Shown: positions 6,693 to 15,294 of the stretch, in pieces | Numbering within the stretch: position 1 is the first letter of the stretch | Layout of the letters: each line of letters starts with the position of its first letter | Source: an uncultured Prevotellaceae bacterium | GTDB lineage: Bacteria; Bacteroidota; Bacteroidia; Bacteroidales; Bacteroidaceae | Assembly (NCBI GenBank): GCA_902799905.1 | Contig: CADCCB010000018.1 | Location: 1 to 47,938 of the forward strand | Reading direction: 5' to 3' | DNA length: 47,938 bases | Made by a program: the position numbers and the translations under genes | The notes under the pieces: generated by a model | What the model saw: only the letters and a program-made list of their open reading frames with translations | The model's database searches: none | Told to the model about the DNA's origin: nothing

Positions 6693-8252
6693 GTGTATAG
6701 CAATAAGGAAAATGTCAATATACTGACGGCCCTGCTCGTCAAACACGGCATCCGGCATGCTGTCGTTTGCCCAGGCAGTCGCAATGCGCCCATCGTGCAT
6801 AATCTCAACGAGTGTCCTGACATCACCTGCTATCCTGTCACCGATGAGCGGTCGGCAGGCTTTTATGCATTGGGAATGGCCCAGGCCCTGCAGCAGCCTG
6901 TGGTGGTGTGCGTCACCAGCGGCTCGGCCCTGCTCAACCTGACACCTGCTGTGGCAGAGGCATACTATCAGCACCGGCAGGTGGTGGTCATCTCGGCTGA
7001 CCGTCCCCAGCAGTGGATTGACCAACTCGACGGCCAGACGCTGCCGCAGCCCGATGCCTTAGGACGCTTTGTGGCAAAGGCTGTCACGTTGCCTGAGCCA
7101 CATGACGAGGAGGAACGCTGGTACTGCAACCGTCTGGTCAACGAGGCGCTCATCACTGCCCATGCTCCGGTTCATATCAATGTGCCCATCAGTGAGCCGC
7201 TCTTCAACTTCTCCGTGCAGGCATTGCCTGACGAGCGACTGATAGAGCAAACGGCAGCCGAGATGAGCAGCATCACCCTCAGTCATATCTGTCGCATGTT
7301 CATGCAGGCTCATCGGCCTCTGCTCATTGCAGGCCAGCCTATGAACCCATTGATGGATGAGGCGGTGATGCTGGCGGGTGACGACGAGGCCTATGTGCCC
7401 GATTTTGTGCTCTACTGCGGTGACTCTGTCGTGAGCAAGCGTCTGAAGCGTTTCCTGCGTAAGGCAAAGGAAACCTGGGCTGTGAACAGGACGGGGGAGG
7501 TTAACGATACATTTATGAACCTGACCCATGTGTTTCAGGGTGATCCGGATGTGGTGACTGATATGGTTCGCTTCTACCTCGAGCAGCAGCCGCACCCCTT
7601 TGTGCAGAGGTGGGACGCACTTCTGACTCGTGCGCAGTCTAATGCCGACGCCTTCGCTGCTCCCTATTCACAGATGGCTACTGTGAAGTGTTTCGAGCAA
7701 CGGCTCTCGCTCGAAGTGGAGCAGACGAGAGTTGAGCCTGCCGTTCACTATGCCAACTCCACTGCCATCCGCCTGGCAAATATCTTTGCCCGCCATAGGG
7801 TGTGGTGCAATCGTGGCGTCAATGGCATCGAGGGGTCGCTCTCTACGGCAGCAGGCTTTTCGTTAGTTAGCAAAGAACTGGTGTTCTGTGTCATCGGCGA
7901 CCTCAGTTTCTTCTACGACCAGAATGCCCTTTGGAACCAGAACCTGCGCCCGAACCTGCGTGTTCTGCTGCTCAATAATGGCAGGGGCGCTATCTTCAAC
8001 CTGTTGCCCGGCTTGGAGAAGAGTCCGGCCCGCGACCGACTGGTGGCTGCCGCCCATGAGACTACTGCCGAAGGCATCTGCCGGCAGAACAATGTCAGTT
8101 ACCGTCAGGCCACTACAGAGGACGAGATGCAGCAGGGCATAGCGTGGCTGCAAACAGAAAACCCCGAGCGACCAATGGTGCTCGAGGTTATGACGGATCC
8201 TGCCCGCGATGAGCAGGTGTTCAAAGATTACTATCAGAGGCTGAACTTATAG
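6693..8252 (+). CDS. menD: MenD, SEPHCHC synthase
   Basis: 519 residues, thiamine-diphosphate dependent: 2-oxoglutarate plus isochorismate gives SEPHCHC, the second step of menaquinone synthesis. The N-terminus (KHGIRHAVVCPGSRNAPIV) and SADRPQQWIDQLDGQTLPQ are diagnostic of MenD, as is GVNGIEGSLSTAAGFS. The start codon is GTG, chosen because the first residues (MYSNKENVNILTALLVKHG) align with the usual MenD start. It is somewhat shorter than the usual 550 or so. Its last 19 bases overlap the end of the convergent beta-barrel gene, and no terminator is visible. Confidence 0.94.
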   Translation: MYSNKENVNILTALLVKHGIRHAVVCPGSRNAPIVHNLNECPDITCYPVTDERSAGFYALGMAQALQQPVVVCVTSGSALLNLTPAVAEAYYQHRQVVVISADRPQQWIDQLDGQTLPQPDALGRFVAKAVTLPEPHDEEERWYCNRLVNEALITAHAPVHINVPISEPLFNFSVQALPDERLIEQTAAEMSSITLSHICRMFMQAHRPLLIAGQPMNPLMDEAVMLAGDDEAYVPDFVLYCGDSVVSKRLKRFLRKAKETWAVNRTGEVNDTFMNLTHVFQGDPDVVTDMVRFYLEQQPHPFVQRWDALLTRAQSNADAFAAPYSQMATVKCFEQRLSLEVEQTRVEPAVHYANSTAIRLANIFARHRVWCNRGVNGIEGSLSTAAGFSLVSKELVFCVIGDLSFFYDQNALWNQNLRPNLRVLLLNNGRGAIFNLLPGLEKSPARDRLVAAAHETTAEGICRQNNVSYRQATTEDEMQQGIAWLQTENPERPMVLEVMTDPARDEQVFKDYYQRLNL

Positions 8253-8815
8253 CCGATGGTGAAGGTGACAAGGTCGCTGCGCCACTTGTCTGAGTCATCA
8301 TAGTGTTTGTTGACTCTCTTTATGCCCCAGTTGGAGCGGGCATCGAGCACGAAATTCTGGTATTCGTAGGAGATGCCGATGGGGATGCAGAGGTTGAAAC
8401 TCTCGTAGTCGCTTTTAACTTTAATATCCCCTTCCCTGGCATTCAGCAGGAAACCAGGTTGCAAGCCTATCTTCACGGCCAGTCCATTTGCCACGTAGAA
8501 GTTGGCCATAACGGGGATGTTCAGGTAGTCAAGTTTGTGGGTTACCTTGTCGAGTTTCCATCCCTGCTGGTCGTAGTTGACACCGGCAGATATGCTGAGC
8601 CAGATGTTGGTATAGTATTCGGCTTCCACACCGGCACTCAGACCGAAGCGCAATCTGGCCTTATCATCGACGTAGGTGTATTTTCCCGAAAGGTTGCCAA
8701 TGGCCAGACCGACCTTGGGCTGAATGGTGATCTCGCCGATTTCGTGTAACGTGCTCTGTGCATTTGCTCTCAAGGCTACTATAGCCAGAACAGCCATCAT
8801 CATTAGTTTCTTCAT
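8234..8815 (-). CDS. Small outer-membrane beta-barrel protein
   Basis: 193 residues with a signal peptide (cleavage near RANAQ) and alternating strands ending in a terminal aromatic/hydrophobic strand (DLVTFTIGYKFSL), as in the PorT / OMP_b-brl_2 type 8-stranded barrels of Bacteroidetes. It resembles the barrel at 31284-31877: both have a TIQP(K/R)VG segment, a YLNIPV/YTALPVT strand, LQPGF/VQPAY and PIGISYEYQNF/PVGLSYEYSGV. It lies downstream of the nucleoside kinase in the same direction, 33 nt apart. Function is unknown. Confidence 0.82.
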   Translation of the reverse strand: MKKLMMMAVLAIVALRANAQSTLHEIGEITIQPKVGLAIGNLSGKYTYVDDKARLRFGLSAGVEAEYYTNIWLSISAGVNYDQQGWKLDKVTHKLDYLNIPVMANFYVANGLAVKIGLQPGFLLNAREGDIKVKSDYESFNLCIPIGISYEYQNFVLDARSNWGIKRVNKHYDDSDKWRSDLVTFTIGYKFSL

Positions 8816-8848
8816 AATCTATATTGTTTTTGTGAGAATATACAGGTG

Positions 8849-10528
8849 TTAATACTTGAAACTTGAGCCGCCTACGAACTCGCGCATAATCGAGGTAGGA
8901 GGTATCTCTTTATCGCTCACGGGCAGGAAATAGTGGATGAACTTCAGCAGGCGGTGGGCCTCGGCATACTCGGGACAGTTCTTGGGCACCGAGGCGAGGA
9001 TGATCTCAGCATGGGTGCGAAGCACGGCGAACTCAATGTTCAGGGCCGAGTTGAACATCACGTCGGCAGTCTCCTGGAAGGGGAAGATCCACTGGTCTTC
9101 TGCGGCGCAGACATTCTTCCACTGGCTGATGGTCTCCTGGGCCGTGTAGGCTCCCTTGTTGTAGTCGCGGATGATGCGGCGGAGCAGTCGGTTGTCGCGT
9201 ACAGGAATCCAGTTGTGGTCGTCGAGCGAGATGCTGGTCAGGGCCGAGATGTATATCTTGTATTTCATCGCATCGGGAATCTTCTTTGTAAGAAGTGGGT
9301 TTAAGGCGTGGATGCCCTCGATAATGAGTACCGTGTCGTTCTGGAGTTTCAGTTTCTTGCCGTTCCATTCGCGTTTGCCCGTCACGAAGTTGTACTCGGG
9401 AATCTCCACGCGCTCGCCCTGCATCAGACGAAGCAGGTGATCTTCCAGCAGACTGTATTCCACGGTCTCGATATTGTCGAAGTCGTAGTCGCCATTAGGC
9501 AGTTTGGGCGTGTCGGCACGATTGACGAAATAGTCGTCAGTAGAGAATGATACAGGTCTCAGACCGCAGGCCAGCAACTGAATGCTGAGACGCTTGCAGA
9601 AGGTTGTCTTGCCTGATGATGAAGGACCTGTGATAAGCACGAGCCTGACGGGATTGTCTTCGCGATGGAAGCGCTTGTCAATATCTTCTGCTATTTGGAC
9701 GATTTTCTTCTCCTGAAGGGCCTCGCTCACCTGAATCAGTTCCGAGGCGTGACCGCGCTTGATGGCTTTGTTCACATCGCCAGCATTTGAGAGGCGCATG
9801 ATGATGTCCCATCGCGTCTTTTCTGCAAACATCTCAAAGGTCTTAGGCTGATCCACCTTCTCTGCTACTTGGTCGGGATTGTTCCAGTCAGGTACGCGCA
9901 GAAGTATGCCATCTTCGTAGCGTTCCAGGTCCCACACCTTCAGATAGCCGGCTGAAGGTACCAAGGGACCGTAGTAGTAGTCAACGGTATCGCCTAACGT
10001 GTAGTAGTCACAATAGACCTGTCCGCTTGTCTCCAGCAGTTTGACCTTGTCCTGAAATCCGCGTTCTGAGAATACACGGATAGCCTCCTCTATGGTCGAT
10101 TCTGTGCGTCGGAAGGGCATGTCCAGATCGATGATCTCCTGCATGCGGGCCTTGATGCTTTCTACGTCTTCATCAGTCAGTTCTTCGCTGATCTTTTTCT
10201 TGAAGTTGCAGTAGTAACCGCGACACAGCGAGTGCTCGATGAACAGTTTCGAACCAGGGAAGATATCCTGAGTAGCCTTGTAGAGGACAAAACTCAGTGA
10301 GCGGACATAGGCACGATGGCCACTGCCTTCGCGGGCATCAAGGAACTCCACGTCGCGGTTCTGGTAGAGGCGGAACTTCAGCCCCTGTGCGGCATTGTTC
10401 ACTTTGGCTGACACCACCGGGTAGGGGAGTTTTATTTCATCGGCAAATTCCTGATAGACATCCAGCAGCGAACATCCCTCAGGAAAACTTTTCGTCACAT
10501 TGTTGTTTTTGCAGCGAATCTGAAGCAT
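8849..10528 (-). CDS. Nucleoside kinase (TGS-like plus uridine-kinase domain)
   Basis: 559 residues. The N-terminus (1-65) is a TGS/ThrRS-like segment (MLQIRCKNN, then PEGCSLLDVYQEF), followed by a threonyl-tRNA-synthetase-like second additional domain (HSLCRGYYCNF). The C-terminal half is a phosphoribulokinase/uridine kinase domain with P-loop GPSSSGKTTF at 301-310 and DDYFVNRADTPKLPNGDYDFDN downstream. By family it phosphorylates a nucleoside, probably uridine or cytidine, for pyrimidine salvage. This fusion is standard in Bacteroidetes and clostridia. Promoter at 10552. Confidence 0.88.
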   Translation of the reverse strand: MLQIRCKNNNVTKSFPEGCSLLDVYQEFADEIKLPYPVVSAKVNNAAQGLKFRLYQNRDVEFLDAREGSGHRAYVRSLSFVLYKATQDIFPGSKLFIEHSLCRGYYCNFKKKISEELTDEDVESIKARMQEIIDLDMPFRRTESTIEEAIRVFSERGFQDKVKLLETSGQVYCDYYTLGDTVDYYYGPLVPSAGYLKVWDLERYEDGILLRVPDWNNPDQVAEKVDQPKTFEMFAEKTRWDIIMRLSNAGDVNKAIKRGHASELIQVSEALQEKKIVQIAEDIDKRFHREDNPVRLVLITGPSSSGKTTFCKRLSIQLLACGLRPVSFSTDDYFVNRADTPKLPNGDYDFDNIETVEYSLLEDHLLRLMQGERVEIPEYNFVTGKREWNGKKLKLQNDTVLIIEGIHALNPLLTKKIPDAMKYKIYISALTSISLDDHNWIPVRDNRLLRRIIRDYNKGAYTAQETISQWKNVCAAEDQWIFPFQETADVMFNSALNIEFAVLRTHAEIILASVPKNCPEYAEAHRLLKFIHYFLPVSDKEIPPTSIMREFVGGSSFKY

Positions 10529-10551
10529 ATTGTATAGTTTTGATTTGTCGG

Positions 10552-10559
10552 CAAAGGTA
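10552..10559 (-). promoter_or_regulatory. -7 box of the nucleoside kinase
   Basis: TACCTTTG on the minus strand, 23 nt before the start codon at 10528. No good TTTG at the usual distance. Divergent from the promoter at 10644. Confidence 0.6.
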
Positions 10560-10643
10560 CGAAATAATTATGAATCAAGAAAATAATAAGCGGTAGAAAA
10601 TAAAAAAACATTACGAAATGTAGTTCTTTTCATTTTTATTTTG

Positions 10644-10651
10644 TACCTTTG
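10644..10651 (+). promoter_or_regulatory. -7 box of the epimerase / menB unit
   Basis: TACCTTTG followed by GCACC, about 45 nt before the preferred start codon. It lies inside the longest open frame, which rules out the upstream TTG start at 10649. Confidence 0.7.
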
Positions 10652-10696
10652 CACCGTGATTCACACTTATTAAGGTTATATAGCCGTTACTTGTAC

Positions 10697-12634
10697 ATGA
10701 GAAAAAGCGAAGATAAAGATATGAATCCATTTGAGAAAATACTGAATTGGTATTTCAAACGCGCTGCATTGCCGTATTGGTGTATGCTTATTTTGGACAC
10801 AGTAATCGTGTTCCTTTCCGGCGTATTTGTATACTTTACTTCCCATAGGGGTTATCAGACTCTGGTAGATTTCGTGCCATTGTGTCATACACTGCTGGTG
10901 TATATCGTTTTGACGATATTGTGCTTCCGCATTTTCCGCACATACTCGGGCGTCGTCCGCTATTCGTCGTTTGTCGACCTTCAGAGGGTTGCATATGCCA
11001 ACATCATGGCGCTGATGCTCTCGCTCGGTGCTCACTATGTATTGGGTGAGACGCCGGGCATCCGTTTTGCCTTTGTGTCGGTATTACAGACTATAGCGAT
11101 TTATTTCATTGCAACGGTGCTCATGTGGGGTGTACGTGTACTGGTAAAGGCACTCTATGACGTGGCTACATCGGACAAGAAGGCAAAGCGCGTGCTGATT
11201 TATGGAGCGATGGCTGGTGGTGTAGGCTTGGCGAAGAATATCCGGACGGAAAGGCCTACACGCTTTGTGCTGAAGGGCTTCATCTCTCACGAAAGTGGCA
11301 TTCGCCACAATCTGGTTATGGGTGAGCCTGTATATAGTGTTGATGACGACATTGCTGCCATTGTACGCAAGAATGACATTGAGGCGGTGTTGGTGTCGCC
11401 GTTGCGTACGGACGATTTCCGCAACGAACAGAAGTTGCAGGATGCAATCATCGGAGCCAGGTGTAAGATCTACATGTCATCGCTGGCGCAAGAGTGGGAC
11501 GGTAAGTCGGAGGACTTCGCAGGATTGCAACTGAAGGAGGTATCGGTAGAAGACCTGCTGCCGCGTGAGGAGATTAAGGTGGATATGGATGCTGTGGGCC
11601 GTGAACTGACAGGCAAACGCATACTGATTACCGGCTCTGCCGGCTCCATTGGTTCTGAGATGGTTCGTCAGGTGGCGATTTATAAACCCGCTGCCATGAT
11701 GCTGATTGATCAGGCGGAGACGCCAGAGCACGATATCCGTCTGATGATGGCACGTGAATATCCTGATATCCACGCCGAGACCGTTGTGACTAGTATCTGT
11801 CACGAGAAACGTATGGAGCATATCTTCAGAGATTTCAAGCCTGACTATGTGTTCCATGCTGCAGCCTACAAGCACGTGCCGATGATGGAGAACAACCCAA
11901 GTGCCGCGGTGCTGAATAATATCTTAGGCACAAAGATAATAGCCGACTTGAGCGTGAAATACGGGGTAAGGAAATTCGTGATGGTATCTACTGACAAGGC
12001 CGTAAACCCGACTAATGTGATGGGTTGCTCCAAGAGAATCTGCGAGATTTATGTCCAGTCATTGGATCGCGCAACAAAGTTGAACGGCACAGGTACACAG
12101 TTCGTGACAACACGCTTCGGCAATGTGCTGGGCTCGAATGGTAGTGTGATACCACTGTTCCAGGAACAAATCAAGAAAGGAGGTCCCGTCACGGTGACGC
12201 ATCCTGACATTATCCGCTTCTTTATGCTGATACCAGAAGCATGTAAACTGGTGTTGGAGGCTGGAACGAAGGGCAACGGTGGCGAGATATTTGTGTTTGA
12301 TATGGGCAAGCCAGTTCGCATTGACGATCTGGCGAAACGAATGATCACACTGTCTGGAGCACGTAACATCGAAATTAAGTACACGGGCTTGCGTGCAGGA
12401 GAAAAACTTTACGAAGAGGTGCTGAACGAACAGGAGAACACGAAGCCTTCGTTCCACAAGAAGATTCGTATAGCACAAGTCCGTGAGTATGATTTCGAGC
12501 AGGTAAGTCGTGATGTGAACGAACTGATAGAGATTGCCCAGCACTATGACGATATGGCTACGGTGAAGAAGATGAAGGCCATCGTGCCGGAGTACAAGAG
12601 CCGGAACTCTGTGTATGAGAAGTTGGATGACTGA
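10697..12634 (+). CDS. Polysaccharide biosynthesis nucleotide-sugar epimerase/dehydratase (CapD/WbpM/FlaA1 family)
   Basis: 645 residues from ATG 10697 (ATG 10721 is also possible). Four N-terminal membrane helices lie within about residues 25-155. A first Rossmann-like CoA-binding-type domain (KKAKRVLIYGAMAGGVGLAK) follows, then an extended SDR domain with GKRILITGSAGSIGSE near residues 305-325. The catalytic triad reads STDKAVNPTNVMGCSKR: the usual Tyr is Met, as is normal in the WbpM/PglF/FlaA1 4,6-dehydratase group. It probably makes a UDP-4-keto-6-deoxy sugar for capsule, LPS or glycoprotein glycans at the inner membrane. menB follows 12 nt later. Confidence 0.9.
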   Translation: MRKSEDKDMNPFEKILNWYFKRAALPYWCMLILDTVIVFLSGVFVYFTSHRGYQTLVDFVPLCHTLLVYIVLTILCFRIFRTYSGVVRYSSFVDLQRVAYANIMALMLSLGAHYVLGETPGIRFAFVSVLQTIAIYFIATVLMWGVRVLVKALYDVATSDKKAKRVLIYGAMAGGVGLAKNIRTERPTRFVLKGFISHESGIRHNLVMGEPVYSVDDDIAAIVRKNDIEAVLVSPLRTDDFRNEQKLQDAIIGARCKIYMSSLAQEWDGKSEDFAGLQLKEVSVEDLLPREEIKVDMDAVGRELTGKRILITGSAGSIGSEMVRQVAIYKPAAMMLIDQAETPEHDIRLMMAREYPDIHAETVVTSICHEKRMEHIFRDFKPDYVFHAAAYKHVPMMENNPSAAVLNNILGTKIIADLSVKYGVRKFVMVSTDKAVNPTNVMGCSKRICEIYVQSLDRATKLNGTGTQFVTTRFGNVLGSNGSVIPLFQEQIKKGGPVTVTHPDIIRFFMLIPEACKLVLEAGTKGNGGEIFVFDMGKPVRIDDLAKRMITLSGARNIEIKYTGLRAGEKLYEEVLNEQENTKPSFHKKIRIAQVREYDFEQVSRDVNELIEIAQHYDDMATVKKMKAIVPEYKSRNSVYEKLDD

Positions 12635-12646
12635 ACGGGAAAGGCA

Positions 12647-13504
12647 ATGACAACGAGACAATGGAAAACGGTCAGGGAGTATGAGGAGATACTCTTTGAG
12701 GAATATAATGGTATTGCAAAGATTACCATCAACCGTGCCAGATACAGAAACGCATTCACTCCGAAGACCACTTGGGAACTGAGTCAGGCTTTCGCATTAT
12801 GCCGTGAGATGCAGGACATCAATGTCGTGCTGCTCACAGGTGCTATGTCAGAGGTGCCTGAGGGCAAAACCCTAAACGATGTGAAGCACGCCTTCTGCTC
12901 GGGTGGTGATATGCACGTCAAGGGACGTGGCGGCTATGTCGACGAAGAAGGTGTACCCCGCCTCTCTGTTCTCGATGTGCAGATGCAGATACGTCGTCTG
13001 CCAAAGCCTGTTATTGCTATGGTCAACGGTTATGCCATCGGTGGCGGTCATGTGCTTCATCTGGTCTGCGACCTCACTATCGCCTCAGAGAATGCCATCT
13101 TCGGACAGACAGGCCCAAAGGTTGGCTCCTTTGATGCTGGCTTTGGCTCAAGTTATCTTGCACGTATCGTGGGGCAGAAGAAGGCTCGTGAGATATGGTT
13201 CCTCTGTCGCCAGTACACGGCCCGCGAGGCAGAGCAGATGGGAATGGTCAACAAGGTGGTTCCTTTGGAACAATTGGAGGATGAGTGTGTGGCATGGGCA
13301 GAAACTATGATGGAACGTTCGCCGCTGGCACTTCGCATGATTAAGGCCGGACTCAATGCCGAACTCGACGGACAGGCTGGTATTCAGGAACTTGCCGGTG
13401 ACTGCACCATGCTCTACTATTTCCTTGATGAGGCTCAGGAGGGAGGACGTGCTTTCCTCGAGAAGCGTAAACCAGACTTTAAGAAATACCCCAAACTGCC
13501 TTAA
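12647..13504 (+). CDS. menB: MenB, 1,4-dihydroxy-2-naphthoyl-CoA synthase
   Basis: 285 residues of the crotonase superfamily with MenB-specific features: an N-terminal [10 protein letters not shown] segment, [19 protein letters not shown], the oxyanion-hole region [20 protein letters not shown], and [21 protein letters not shown], plus the C-terminal [15 protein letters not shown] tail that enters the neighbouring active site. It closes the second ring of o-succinylbenzoyl-CoA. It is 4.4 kb away from menF-menD and sits behind the polysaccharide epimerase, 12 nt apart, so it is probably transcribed from 10644. Confidence 0.95.
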   Translation: MTTRQWKTVREYEEILFEEYNGIAKITINRARYRNAFTPKTTWELSQAFALCREMQDINVVLLTGAMSEVPEGKTLNDVKHAFCSGGDMHVKGRGGYVDEEGVPRLSVLDVQMQIRRLPKPVIAMVNGYAIGGGHVLHLVCDLTIASENAIFGQTGPKVGSFDAGFGSSYLARIVGQKKAREIWFLCRQYTAREAEQMGMVNKVVPLEQLEDECVAWAETMMERSPLALRMIKAGLNAELDGQAGIQELAGDCTMLYYFLDEAQEGGRAFLEKRKPDFKKYPKLP

Positions 13505-13528
13505 GTTAGGACTTAAACGAAAAAAAGA

Positions 13529-13570
13529 CATCCCCTGCTTTGTTCCAATAGAGGAACAGGGCAGGGGATG
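13529..13570 (-). terminator. Terminator between menB and secG
   Basis: CATCCCCTGC (13529-13538) pairs with GCAGGGGATG (13561-13570), and TGTTCC/GGAACA pair inside. On the minus strand it is followed by GTCTTTTTTTCG, an ideal U tract for the secG operon. It may also stop menB transcription from the other side. Confidence 0.85.
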
Positions 13571-13591
13571 CCTCTTTAAAGTAACCGCCAA

Positions 13592-13969
13592 TTACTGCTG
13601 CTCAGCAGCGGGAGCCTCCTCAGTTGCAGCAGGAGCCTCTTGGGTAGCCTGGTCTGCAGGGCTGGCATCAAAACCGTTGGGGTTGACAGGACTGGTCATG
13701 GGGTTCTCAATCTGGTCGATGGTTGATGTGGCAGCGACGCTCTTAGGTGCGACATAAGCGCAGGCGATGCTGACAGCGACCATAAAGGCAGCAAGGCCCC
13801 ATGTTGCTTTCTCAATAAAGTCGGTGGTCTTGCGAACACCACCAATCTGGTTGTAGGAGGCGAAGTTGGATGCCAAGCCGCCACCTTTTGACTCCTGAAT
13901 CATGACGATGCCAACCATGAGAATGGCGGCAATGACGATGAGGATAATTAGAAAAGTGTAAATACCCAT
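13592..13969 (-). CDS. secG: SecG, protein translocase subunit
   Basis: 125 residues. Two membrane helices (about 4-22 and 57-75) flank the conserved cytoplasmic loop IQESKGGGLASNF. The C-terminal tail is rich in Ala, Pro, Glu and Gln (ATEEAPAAEQQ), a common Bacteroidetes extension. It supports SecA-driven export through SecYEG. It is the last gene of the sigma-54 activator, lptE, TPR, secG run and is followed by a strong terminator. Confidence 0.94.
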   Translation of the reverse strand: MGIYTFLIILIVIAAILMVGIVMIQESKGGGLASNFASYNQIGGVRKTTDFIEKATWGLAAFMVAVSIACAYVAPKSVAATSTIDQIENPMTSPVNPNGFDASPADQATQEAPAATEEAPAAEQQ

Positions 13970-13977
13970 TTTGTAAA

Positions 13978-14742
13978 TTATTTTTTATTACTGTTTATTA
14001 TTAATTTCTCCAAAAATCGAATTTGGTCTGCAAAGTAAGCATTTTTTTTCGGATTTTGCAAACTTAATTGCTGAATAATTTCTAAAGCCTTGTTATAATT
14101 GCCCTGTTTTATGTAAATTCGGGCTAATGTCTCGGTAAAATAGCCCTGTTCTCCAACTTTTTCCTCTTCAGACACCTCCGACTCAAGTTCAGGTTTTAGT
14201 ACAGGATTTTCGCTAAGAACGATCTTGCCTTTGTCCTGTTCTATGAATGAGTCGATAAGGTTCTGACCTATGAGTCTCGGCGTCTCTGCTGCCTCTAACC
14301 GCTCCTCCTCGGTCTCACTCTCCAGCAGGTAGGCCACATAGTCGACGGCGGCATCGGCAGGTGTGGGTTTGCGCTTATGGGTGGTTTCCTCTTCTGGATC
14401 TTTGGGCAGTGAGTCAAGGAAGTCGTTGATGAGCGATATTGTACGGCTGTCCTGCTCGTCCTGTGTCAGAGTCAGTTCTTTTTCCTTCGTCTCATTCTTT
14501 ACGGTTGTCAGTTGGTAGTGTGCCGCCTCAATCATCTGGAAGATGACCTGTCGGTCGCTGATGTAGATGGCTGCCCGTTTCAGTTCTTCGTTGAAGGTGG
14601 GGTCGTGTAGCAGGTATAGGTTCTGCAGTAGCAGCAGACGTGCAGTCTGATAGTATGGGTAGAGGGCAAGCAGGGATCGCAATTCGTAAAGCGTGTCGCG
14701 ATCCATTCTCTCGGGGTGTTCAATGAGTTCTACTAATTCCAT
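13978..14742 (-). CDS. TPR-like protein of unknown function
   Basis: 254 residues, soluble, no signal peptide. The C-terminal 55 residues (YFTETLARIYIKQGNYNKALEII) read as one TPR hairpin with a second helix pair. The centre (residues about 75-185) is acidic and low-complexity, and the N-terminus (LYELRSLLALYPYYQTARLLLLQNLYL) looks like a further helical repeat. It sits 8 nt from secG and 12 nt from lptE, a linkage that suggests a role near envelope biogenesis or secretion. That role is inference only. Confidence 0.8.
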   Translation of the reverse strand: MELVELIEHPERMDRDTLYELRSLLALYPYYQTARLLLLQNLYLLHDPTFNEELKRAAIYISDRQVIFQMIEAAHYQLTTVKNETKEKELTLTQDEQDSRTISLINDFLDSLPKDPEEETTHKRKPTPADAAVDYVAYLLESETEEERLEAAETPRLIGQNLIDSFIEQDKGKIVLSENPVLKPELESEVSEEEKVGEQGYFTETLARIYIKQGNYNKALEIIQQLSLQNPKKNAYFADQIRFLEKLIINSNKK

Positions 14743-14754
14743 GTATATCAGTAA

Positions 14755-15276
14755 TTACCAGTTTGCCATAGTGGCATTGAATATCTGTTCTGCAATGTCT
14801 GTGGCCATCTGCGTGACTAGTTCTTCTTGAACGCTGCTCAGAGACTGTGAAGTCTCGTAGGTGGCATTGGCTGTAAACTGCCGTTCAAAGTCTTGGTTAT
14901 GATTAGCGTTGTTGGTGAACCGTACATTAACGGTCATCGATAGTTCTGTCTGTGCTGAATATCCCTCACTGCTGACCGACTTGTTGCGTTGGTCGTAGCG
15001 TGTGATTTCACCTTCAATCTTCAGGTCGCCATTGCGATTGACCTGAGTGAGTTTCGTCTGACTGACGAAGATGTTTTGCATCTTATTGTTGAAGATGCTG
15101 GCCATAGGGCCCCATACATAACTGGAGCGTATTGGGAAATCGGCTATTTGTATGGTCTTGGTCTTTGTGTAGTCGATGCTGGCACCGTTGAACTTATAGC
15201 CTTCGAAACTGCATGCTGACAACAGGATAAAGGCAAGCAGGCATATACCTATTCCATATATGTATGAACTTCTCAT
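14755..15276 (-). CDS. lptE: LptE-like LPS-assembly lipoprotein
   Basis: 173 residues from ATG 15276; a TTG two codons upstream is less likely. A lipoprotein signal ends in LLSAC. The mature part begins SFEGYKFNGASIDY and continues with TIQIADFPIRSSYVWGP, NVRFTNNANHNQDFERQFTANATYE and SVQEELVTQMATDIAEQIFNA, which fits the Bacteroidetes LptE family (partner and plug of LptD in the outer membrane). Located between the sigma-54 activator and the TPR gene in one operon. Confidence 0.85.
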   Translation of the reverse strand: MRSSYIYGIGICLLAFILLSACSFEGYKFNGASIDYTKTKTIQIADFPIRSSYVWGPMASIFNNKMQNIFVSQTKLTQVNRNGDLKIEGEITRYDQRNKSVSSEGYSAQTELSMTVNVRFTNNANHNQDFERQFTANATYETSQSLSSVQEELVTQMATDIAEQIFNATMANW

Positions 15277-15294
15277 AGTCAATGCTGTTTCTTT

